A DNA stretch of 5,626 bases. It comes from Calditrichia bacterium. GTDB lineage: Bacteria > Calditrichota > Calditrichia > JAJRVZ01. Positions 1 through 5,259 of the stretch are shown here, piece by piece. The notes below the pieces were generated by a model. It was given only the letters and a program-made list of their open reading frames with translations, did not search any database and was not told the origin of the DNA. The translations under genes and the position numbers were made by a program. How positions within the stretch are numbered: the first letter of the stretch is position 1; every line of letters begins with the position of its first letter. The stretch is taken from contig DAOWAQ010000137.1 of the NCBI GenBank assembly GCA_030634505.1, forward strand, positions 1 through 5,626. Reading direction: 5' to 3'.

Positions 1-777
1 AATACTGCATCCCAATGCACCGGTATCAAGAGCAGCGGTTTTTACATCATAAAATCCGGGAATTAGAATCGATCGGACAGGCTCTGCTATTACGTCTTCC
101 ATTGATCTTTGAATTAAGTCAAAATCCTCTTTTATAAGTCCGGTTATTAACCCGGCAATATTTCCCCATTGAATGATAGCATCTTTGAAAAGTATTTGCT
201 TTTTTAAAATTTTTCTGGCATCCTCAGTTCGAATATCAATTTGGGGATGAATGATTGTACAAAAAAGATTTTTCGGGCTTGGGATTTGAATTATATCAAG
301 CGGATTGTAACTCCTGATGAGTATAAAACCACCAAACAATGAAGGCGCTGCATTATCTGCATGTGCAGCTCCGCAAGCGATTCTTTCCCCTTCAAGTGCA
401 AAAGGTAAAAGGTCATCTTTCTTTAAAGGATTATCTAAAAGTTCGTTTGCTGCAACAACACTTGCCACGGCGCTGGCAGCGCTCGAACCAAGTCCGCTGC
501 CTAACGGCATTTTTTTAATCAATTCAATTTCAATGCCCTGGTTGGAATTTATATGTTTCAGAAAAGACACAACACTTACAGACGCGGTATTCTTTTCTGG
601 AATCATCGACAATTTACCCTTGTCTCCGGTAATTTTTACAATAGATACTCCTGGCTTTTTCATCGGTTTTAAAATTACTTCGTCACCCGGATAATCTACA
701 GCAAATCCCAAAATATCAAAACCGCAAGCGACATTGGCTACTGTCGCAGGTGCAAAAACTTTAATTTGGCTTTTCAT
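1..777 (-). CDS. thrB: Homoserine kinase (ThrB), C-terminus cut by window edge
   Basis: Homoserine kinase phosphorylates homoserine with ATP to O-phosphohomoserine, the step before threonine synthase, in the cytoplasm. The minus-strand frame is open from the ATG at 777 to base 1, giving 259 residues of a family that usually has about 300, so roughly 40-50 C-terminal residues lie outside. The N-terminus carries the ThrB signature APATVANVACGFD (residues 9-21). The GHMP-kinase ATP loop PLGSGLGSSAAS is at 91-102. RIACGAAHADNAAPSLFGG follows at about 133-151, and PGFYDVKTAALDTGALGCSI fills 240-259, just before the expected third GHMP motif SGAGPS. The start is chosen because the family signature begins a few residues in, and AAAGGA lies 13 nt upstream (791-796). 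It follows asnA after 201 bp containing a strong hairpin, so it may have its own expression. Family assignment is very secure; the product's end cannot be seen. Confidence 0.96.
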   Translation of the reverse strand, partial: MKSQIKVFAPATVANVACGFDILGFAVDYPGDEVILKPMKKPGVSIVKITGDKGKLSMIPEKNTASVSVVSFLKHINSNQGIEIELIKKMPLGSGLGSSAASAVASVVAANELLDNPLKKDDLLPFALEGERIACGAAHADNAAPSLFGGFILIRSYNPLDIIQIPSPKNLFCTIIHPQIDIRTEDARKILKKQILFKDAIIQWGNIAGLITGLIKEDFDLIQRSMEDVIAEPVRSILIPGFYDVKTAALDTGALGCSI

Positions 778-840
778 TGTAAATTGTGTTTCCTTTGTTG
801 TTTTATTATGAATTACAATCATTTCCTGCACATTTCCTTA

Positions 841-899
841 CCCATCCCGACCTAAAGGTCACCCTTCCCTTATACATAAGGGAAGGGATGGGATTGGGG
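841..899. repeat. C-rich palindromic intergenic element with a 12-bp perfect inverted repeat
   Basis: Between asnA and thrB, CCCTTCCCTTAT (862-873) is followed after AC by its exact reverse complement ATAAGGGAAGGG (876-887). Just left of it is a small palindrome GACC-TAAA-GGTC (849-860), and CCCATCCC (841-848) is complementary to GGGATGGG (885-892), so alternative foldings compete: the long hairpin, or an outer stem enclosing the small one. A G-rich tail GGGATTGGGG ends the block at about 899. No T-run follows the hairpin on either strand, so it is not a classical intrinsic terminator, though on the minus strand it lies about 90 nt after the asnA stop and could still act at the mRNA end. Its layout resembles the element at 5116-5205. 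I interpret it as a REP-like dispersed repeat; copy number cannot be judged from one window. Confidence 0.7.
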
Positions 900-978
900 T
901 ATTAGCTCTACTATGTATGAACTAATCTCCGAAAATCAGAATGAATTACATTGGTAGTATTCAAAATTGTCATATTTT

Positions 979-2019
979 CTAAAGCAGAAAAACATTGTTT
1001 TGTTTGCATTGTTTTTTCATCTCCTCCGGCCAAATGGAAGCCTGGACTTCTCCAACATGAGCTTTCTTTAGAAAAAACATACACAACCGGGACTGCCCAA
1101 TGCCACCGCCAATAGAAAGGGGTAATTCATCATTTAGCAAGCGACTATGAAAATATAATGACTTTCTTTCAATTGCATTAGCTATTTCCAACTGCCGCTC
1201 TAAAGCTTCTTTATCTACACGTATTCCCATTGACGACAATTCAAATGCAATGTTTAATACCGGATTCCAAACAACGATATCGCCATTTAAACCTTTCATT
1301 CCATTGCCATTTTGTGTGGTCCAATCATCATAATCCGGGGCGCGACCGTCATGTGGTTCACCATTTTTTAATTTGCTGCCTATTCCTAATATAAAAACAG
1401 CATTATGCTTTTTACAAATTTCGAATTCTCGCTCTTTGGGAGACAGGTCAGGATATTTTTCTTCCAGTTCTTCCGTATGAATAAAAGTAATTTCATCTGG
1501 TAAAATAGGTTCAATTTCCGGATACTGGTCATGTAAATGTAGTTCTGTTTTCTTTAAAACACGATAGATTTTTTTTACAATCGATTTTAAAAAATCTTCA
1601 TTTCGTTCCTCTTTTGAAACAATTCTTTCCCAATCCCATTGATCGACATAAACGGAATGTAAATTATCCAATATCTCGTCAGGGCGAAGGGCGTTCATAT
1701 CCGTGTATAGTCCTTCACCATGATTAAAATGATAATCAGCCAGAGCCATCCTTTTCCACTTTGCCAAAGATTGTACAATTTCTACCTGAGCATTGTTATC
1801 ACCTTTAATATTAAATGTAACCGGCTTTTCTATTCCATTCAAATCGTCATTTATGCCTGTCCCTGATTTTACAAATAATGGCGCTGTCACCCGTCGCAGA
1901 TTCAATTCCTTTGATAAATTTATCTGAAAAAATTCTTTGATTGTTCTGATGGCGCTTTCGGTTTCGTAAAAATCCAAAACCGATTGATAATCTTCTGCTG
2001 TAATACATTTGTATGTCAT
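979..2019 (-). CDS. asnA: Aspartate-ammonia ligase (asparagine synthetase A)
   Basis: AsnA makes asparagine from aspartate, ammonia and ATP (giving AMP and pyrophosphate) through an aspartyl-adenylate. It is related to class II aminoacyl-tRNA synthetases and differs from the glutamine-using AsnB. The 346 residues exceed the 330 of the E. coli enzyme, mainly by a longer N-terminus and C-terminal tail. Family blocks in order are SGTGINDDLNG (52-62), SLAKWKR (84-90), GEGLYTDMNALRPDE (101-115), LHSVYVDQWDWE (120-131), RAPDYDDW (226-233), LNGDIVVWNPVL (244-255), FELSSMGIRVD (259-269) and IGGGIGQSRLCM (303-314, the class II motif 3-like ATP site). All appear intact. The start at 2019 has a good Shine-Dalgarno sequence, GAAAGG at 2030-2035, ten nt upstream. 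The gene sits 182 bp after asd in the same direction. Its substrate aspartate is also the precursor of the asd branch. Identification is very secure. Confidence 0.97.
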   Translation of the reverse strand: MTYKCITAEDYQSVLDFYETESAIRTIKEFFQINLSKELNLRRVTAPLFVKSGTGINDDLNGIEKPVTFNIKGDNNAQVEIVQSLAKWKRMALADYHFNHGEGLYTDMNALRPDEILDNLHSVYVDQWDWERIVSKEERNEDFLKSIVKKIYRVLKKTELHLHDQYPEIEPILPDEITFIHTEELEEKYPDLSPKEREFEICKKHNAVFILGIGSKLKNGEPHDGRAPDYDDWTTQNGNGMKGLNGDIVVWNPVLNIAFELSSMGIRVDKEALERQLEIANAIERKSLYFHSRLLNDELPLSIGGGIGQSRLCMFFLKKAHVGEVQASIWPEEMKKQCKQNNVFLL

Positions 2020-2090
2020 CTTTTTTCTACCTTTCTTTTAAATCGTTTCTCAATATCAGTATTAGTTGCTTGTTATGGGAACATTCGTTA

Positions 2091-2153
2091 ATGAGTTTAT
2101 GCGTAAATGGGTGAGTGAGAAATAACGGATCTACACTTTACACATTTACTCAT
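2091..2153. other. Imperfect inverted repeat in the asd-asnA gap
   Basis: ATGAGTTTATGCG (2091-2103) and CACATTTACTCAT (2141-2153) match as an inverted repeat at 10 of 13 positions. A second, perfect 7-bp pair GTAAATG (2103-2109) / CATTTAC (2143-2149) partly shares the right arm, so two foldings are possible. The spacer is 33-37 nt. It lies upstream of asnA, about 70 nt before its start codon. No known riboswitch or leader-peptide pattern was recognised in this 182-bp gap (2020-2201), and no convincing -35/-10 pair was found. Confidence 0.3.
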
Positions 2154-2184
2154 AACCCTTTGTAACCGATTACCTTTAACTCTG

Positions 2185-2200
2185 GCAAGATAAATCTTGC
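2185..2200 (-). other. Small hairpin just after the asd stop codon
   Basis: GCAAGAT (2185-2191) and ATCTTGC (2194-2200) form a perfect 7-bp inverted repeat, realistic as a 6-bp stem with a 4-nt loop, starting 2 nt beyond the asd stop codon on the minus strand. No T-run follows, so a rho-independent terminator is not supported. It could mark or protect the 3' end of the metX-metW-asd message, or be chance in AT-rich DNA. Confidence 0.35.
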
Positions 2201-2201
2201 A

Positions 2202-3266
2202 TTACTTATTCAAATACCCTTTGGCTAGCATCAACTCTGCATTCAATATAGCGCCTCCTGCAGCTCCCCGAATCGTATTGTGAGAGAGAATATTGAATTT
2301 ATAATCAAAGATATTACACTTTCTCAATCCTCCAATAGAAACCGCCATCCCTTTATCAAGATTTTTATGTAGTTTCGGTTGCGGGTAATTGCTTTCCTTA
2401 AAATAATAAATCGGATTATCTGGGGCTGATGGCAAATCTAATTTTTGCGGCTCAGCCGAAAACTCCTTCCATGCTTTTATAATTTCACTTTCCGATACTT
2501 TATCTTTTAAAGAAACTGAGACACATTCAAGATGCCCATCAGTTACCGCGACGCGATTACATTGAGCACTAATTTTGAAATCAATATTTTTGATAGATTC
2601 TTCTTCATATTTTCCAAATATTTTTAATGGTTCTGATTCAATTTTTTCTTCTTCACCATTTATAAATGGCTGCACATTATCTAAGATATCCAAACTGGCA
2701 ACACCGGGATACCCGGCGCCGGATAATGCCTGTAACGTAACCACATTGACTGCTTCAATTCCGAAATTATCAACCAACGGCTTTAATGCTAAAACAAGTC
2801 CAATGGTTGAACAATTCGGATTTGTAACAATTTTGCCATTACCAAAATCTTGTTTTTTAATAATCTGAAGATGATCACTATTGATTTCAGGAACCAGTAG
2901 TGGAACATCCTCATCCATTCGGTGATTTTTAGCATTGGAAACTACAATATACCCGGCTTGCGCAAATTGTGTTTCAATATCTCCGGCGACATTTGAGTCC
3001 AGTCCGGAAAAAACTATTTCGCAGTCGAGATTTGGTTTACATTTTTGAACCGACATTTTGGCAATATAATCTGGCAAAACTGTGGGTGAAAACCAGTTCG
3101 CGGCATCTTTATAGAGCCGGTTGCTTGAACGCTCCGAAGCAGCAAGCGCAGTTATTTCAAACCAAGGATGATCTGTTAACAATTCAATAAATTTTTGTCC
3201 CACACTTCCGGTAGCGCCAAGTATTCCAACCGGTATTTTTTTCTTTGGTGATATGAAATCATTCAT
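2202..3266 (-). CDS. asd: Aspartate-semialdehyde dehydrogenase, archaeal/fungal-type
   Basis: Asd reduces aspartyl phosphate with NADPH to aspartate semialdehyde, the branch point to homoserine (Met, Thr) and, in many bacteria, to lysine and diaminopimelate. With the start chosen here it has 354 residues. The nucleotide-binding loop GATGSVGQ is at 17-24 and HPWFEITALAASERS, typical of the archaeal type, at 33-47. NPNCST at 149-154 holds the catalytic Cys152. LQALSGAGYPGV follows at 178-189, and SAQCNRVAVTDGH at 233-245 holds the substrate-binding Arg238 and catalytic His245. HNTIRGAAGG (329-338) closes the protein. These blocks match, as I recall it, the Methanocaldococcus enzyme far better than the E. 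coli one. The frame is open back to an ATG at 3341, but those 25 codons overlap metW and have no family similarity. The ATG at 3266 lies 5 bp after the metW stop with GGAA ten nt upstream (3277-3280), so it is preferred. Function is secure; the start is likely. Confidence 0.95.
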   Translation of the reverse strand: MNDFISPKKKIPVGILGATGSVGQKFIELLTDHPWFEITALAASERSSNRLYKDAANWFSPTVLPDYIAKMSVQKCKPNLDCEIVFSGLDSNVAGDIETQFAQAGYIVVSNAKNHRMDEDVPLLVPEINSDHLQIIKKQDFGNGKIVTNPNCSTIGLVLALKPLVDNFGIEAVNVVTLQALSGAGYPGVASLDILDNVQPFINGEEEKIESEPLKIFGKYEEESIKNIDFKISAQCNRVAVTDGHLECVSVSLKDKVSESEIIKAWKEFSAEPQKLDLPSAPDNPIYYFKESNYPQPKLHKNLDKGMAVSIGGLRKCNIFDYKFNILSHNTIRGAAGGAILNAELMLAKGYLNK

Positions 3267-3271
3267 ATTTT

Positions 3272-3892
3272 TTAAGTTCCGTTTTGAATAGTAAATATTG
3301 CTAAATTTGCAAAACAGTTTGGAAGCAAATTTGCCAACCATTTATTGCTTCTATCATTATTGATATAAATCTGATTTATGATTTTAATATTTTTATTTTG
3401 ACAGAACTGTTTGAAGTCCTTGATTGTAGAAAGGTGGATATTGGGAGTATCATACCAATGGTATGGTAAAGTCTTTGTTACTGGCATTTTCCCTTTTAAC
3501 AATAATTGTGATCGGATTTTCCAAAATCCAAAATTAGGCAGACTAATGATACACTTTTCACCCACTCGCAACATTTCTTTCAGGACAATATCCGGTCTTT
3601 TTACAACCTGAAGTGTGCGGCTTAGAATCACATAATCAAAAGAATTATCCGGATAATCATCCAGTCCTTCATTGAGGTCAGCATGAATTACCGGAACGTC
3701 CTTGTTTACACAGGAATAAATATATTTGTCGGAAAACTCCACGCCATGACCCTGCACATCCTTTTCCTGTATTAGTTTGTGTAAAAGTTCGCCTTCGCCA
3801 CAGCCGAGATCGAGTACTGTACTTTTATCTTTTACCAGGCCCGCGATCAATTCCAGGTCTGGGCGAATATGTTCTGATTTTATTGAACTCAT
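3272..3892 (-). CDS. metW: Methionine biosynthesis protein MetW (methyltransferase-like)
   Basis: This 206-residue protein is a small class I SAM-dependent methyltransferase-fold protein of the MetW family, normally encoded beside metX and linked to homoserine acylation. Whether it methylates anything is not established to my knowledge. The SAM-binding motif I VLDLGCGEGELL is at 26-37, an acidic strand-2 region GHGVEFS at 48-54, IHADLNEGL at 69-77 and FDYVILSRTLQ at 85-95. The family-specific stretches SLPNFGFWKIR (117-127), GKMPVT (134-139) and LPYHWYDTPNIHLSTIKDF (142-160) are what make it MetW rather than a generic methyltransferase. The start ATG shares the ATGA with the metX stop (3889-3892). 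There is no Shine-Dalgarno sequence before it, so translation is probably coupled to metX. The asd gene follows after 5 bp. Length is normal for the family and nothing looks broken. Confidence 0.95.
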   Translation of the reverse strand: MSSIKSEHIRPDLELIAGLVKDKSTVLDLGCGEGELLHKLIQEKDVQGHGVEFSDKYIYSCVNKDVPVIHADLNEGLDDYPDNSFDYVILSRTLQVVKRPDIVLKEMLRVGEKCIISLPNFGFWKIRSQLLLKGKMPVTKTLPYHWYDTPNIHLSTIKDFKQFCQNKNIKIINQIYINNDRSNKWLANLLPNCFANLAIFTIQNGT

Positions 3893-5055
3893 AATTTTTT
3901 CGGTTTATCATAAACATGGGATAAAAAACTTTCTAGCATTTGCTCCATATCTTCATTGCGAAGTAAAAATGAATCATGTCCATATTTTGAAGGTATTTCA
4001 CAAAAACTAACATGCTTTCGATTTATTTTTAACGCTTTTACAATTTCCTTTGACTGCGCGGTTGTAAATAACCAATCTGAAGTGAATGAGATTACCAGGA
4101 ATTTGCAATTGACGTTTTTGAATGCGTTTTCCAGAGAGCCGTAATCACGATTTAAATCAAAATAGTCGATGGCTTTGGTGATGTACAGATAAGTATTGGC
4201 GTCAAATCTTTGGATAAATGATTCGCCCTGGTAACGAAGATAGCTTTCAACCTCAAAATCAGATGAGAAATCATATCCATAGCGTTCCCTGTCACGAAGC
4301 CGCCTGCCAAATTTTTTGTGCATCGATTCCTCGCTCAGATACGTTATGTGGGCAAGCATACGCGCCACTACCAAACCATGTGCCGGATTACAATCATGGT
4401 TTAAATAATTACCTTTTTTCCAGTTTGCATCGGCAAAGATAGCCTGTCGTCCGACCTCATTAAATGCGATGCCCTGTGCTCCAAGCCGACTGGTGGTGGC
4501 AATAGGGATAACCGAAGCAACCATTTCAGGGTATTCAATTGCCCATTCCAAGGCTTGCATACCTCCCATTGATCCACCGATTGCTGACATCAATCGTTTT
4601 ACTCCGAGATGATCAATAAGTTGTTTTTGTGCTTTAACCATATCCCCAATAGTGACTACCGGAAAATTCAGATTATAGGGTTCTCCTGATTTTGGATTAA
4701 TAGAACCCGGCCCGGTTGTACCCATACATCCGCCAAGGACATTTGAGCAAATAATGAAATATTTATCGGTATCAAAGGGTTTTCCTGAACCGACCATGAA
4801 ATCCCACCATCCCGGTTTATCATCATTTTCCGAATGATAACCTGCTACGTGGGCGTCTCCAGAAAGCGCATGGGTGATTAGAATCGCATTGTCAGCATTG
4901 GTGTTAAGTTTGCCATAAGTCTCATATGCGATGGTAATGGGGCCTAGCCTTTCACCGTTTTCCAACACCATTTCATTTGGTGATTCAGCAAATGAAAAAT
5001 ACTGCCTTTCGACTAAACCAACTGAGTTTGAATTATTTTTAGTTTCTTTGTTCAT
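3889..5055 (-). CDS. metX: Homoserine O-acyltransferase (MetX)
   Basis: MetX acylates homoserine from acetyl-CoA (some members use succinyl-CoA), the committed step to methionine, in the cytoplasm. It has 388 residues, usual for this alpha/beta-hydrolase family. Visible blocks are LGPITIAYETYGKLN (37-51), HALSGDAHVAG (62-72), GGCMGTTGP (108-116), the nucleophile elbow GGSMGG (160-165, Ser162), the acid SDW (326-328, Asp327) and the catalytic His in GHDSF (359-363, His360), giving the complete Ser-Asp-His triad. I cannot decide acetyl versus succinyl specificity by eye; the neighbouring metY favours acetyl. The ATG at 5055 has no Shine-Dalgarno sequence, but no other Met occurs before residue 29, which is already in the conserved domain. 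A promoter-like TATAAT lies only 18 nt upstream (5074-5079), implying a very short leader. The gene overlaps metW by 4 bp. Identification is very secure. Confidence 0.97.
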   Translation of the reverse strand: MNKETKNNSNSVGLVERQYFSFAESPNEMVLENGERLGPITIAYETYGKLNTNADNAILITHALSGDAHVAGYHSENDDKPGWWDFMVGSGKPFDTDKYFIICSNVLGGCMGTTGPGSINPKSGEPYNLNFPVVTIGDMVKAQKQLIDHLGVKRLMSAIGGSMGGMQALEWAIEYPEMVASVIPIATTSRLGAQGIAFNEVGRQAIFADANWKKGNYLNHDCNPAHGLVVARMLAHITYLSEESMHKKFGRRLRDRERYGYDFSSDFEVESYLRYQGESFIQRFDANTYLYITKAIDYFDLNRDYGSLENAFKNVNCKFLVISFTSDWLFTTAQSKEIVKALKINRKHVSFCEIPSKYGHDSFLLRNEDMEQMLESFLSHVYDKPKKL

Positions 5056-5060
5056 AATTA

Positions 5061-5079
5061 TTAAATGATTCTCATTATA
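5061..5079 (-). promoter_or_regulatory. Fur-box-like 19-bp sequence over the metX promoter
   Basis: On the minus strand TATAATGAGAATCATTTAA matches the classical 19-bp Fur consensus GATAATGATAATCATTATC at 14 of 19 positions, with the central TGAGAATCA core common in real Fur sites. It overlaps the putative -10 of metX, a position where a repressor would block polymerase. A related dyad TGATT/AATCA (5066-5070 and 5079-5083) is present. The region is AT-rich, so a chance match is possible, and iron control of metX would be unusual. Confidence 0.3.
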
Positions 5080-5101
5080 ATCAATGCTTTGATTCTTTTA
5101 A
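5074..5101 (-). promoter_or_regulatory. Putative sigma-70-type promoter of metX
   Basis: Reading the minus strand, TTAAAA (5096-5101; 4 of 6 matches to TTGACA) is followed after 16 bp by a perfect TATAAT (5074-5079). Transcription would begin about 7 nt further on, leaving only about 10-14 nt before the metX ATG at 5055, which fits the absence of a Shine-Dalgarno sequence there. It would drive metX-metW-asd and perhaps genes beyond. The prediction is by eye only. Confidence 0.5.
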
Positions 5102-5115
5102 CTGCTATCGCCAAA

Positions 5116-5205
5116 GGGATTAACCCACCCCTTCGCATTGCGACCACTATGTGGAATCCCTCCCCCCTCGAAAAACGGGATTTTCAACAAGAGGAGACTT
5201 TTTTT
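5116..5205. repeat. C-rich multi-hairpin intergenic element between metY and metX
   Basis: On the plus strand the block starts with GGGATTAACCC (5116-5126) and CCCACCCC (5124-5131). Two short palindromes follow, CGCA-T-TGCG (5134-5142) and CCAC-TAT-GTGG (5144-5154), closed by TTC/GAA (5132-5134 and 5154-5156, sharing edge bases). Next is a C-run CTCCCCCCTCG (5160-5170), a 17-nt spacer, and the partly complementary purine block CAAGAGGAG (5188-5196), then seven T residues (5199-5205). Hairpin plus T-run would resemble a terminator for plus-strand transcription, but no plus-strand gene precedes it; on the minus strand, behind metY, no T-run follows. The order (C-block, inner palindrome, C-block, spacer, complementary purine block) resembles the element at 841-899 in the same orientation. 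Confidence 0.6.
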
Positions 5206-5259
5206 CGCTTTTCGTTCTTCTCTCTTCGCTCCTCAACATAGCCATAGTTTCACATTTAT

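Noticed and set aside
317..694. Plus-strand open frame of 125 codons
   Set aside because: It lies entirely opposite thrB, whose minus-strand frame shows full homoserine kinase motifs; the plus-strand translation has no recognisable family.
862..887. Rho-independent terminator after asnA
   Set aside because: The stem is strong, but neither strand has the required T-run after it, and the surrounding nested palindromes fit a dispersed repeat better.
2097..2153. An 18-codon minus-strand open frame with a CxxC (MSKCVKC...) upstream of asnA, considered as a leader peptide
   Set aside because: An AAAGG lies only a few bases from its ATG, too close for normal initiation. It contains no run of Asn or other regulatory codons, and no attenuator hairpin with T-run follows.
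5160..5205. Intrinsic terminator (hairpin plus seven T) on the plus strand
   Set aside because: There is no plus-strand gene to terminate and the stem is imperfect with a long loop.
5147..5245. A 32-codon minus-strand open frame between metY and metX starting MAMLRSEERR
   Set aside because: It runs through the purine-rich tract and the palindromic element, has low-complexity composition, no recognisable domain and no convincing ribosome-binding site; it is most likely a by-product of the repeat.
5056..5259. SAM riboswitch (SAM-I or SAM-II) before metX
   Set aside because: Location would fit, but I see none of the conserved riboswitch cores; the gap is filled by the C-rich palindromes, and the promoter next to the ATG leaves too short a leader.
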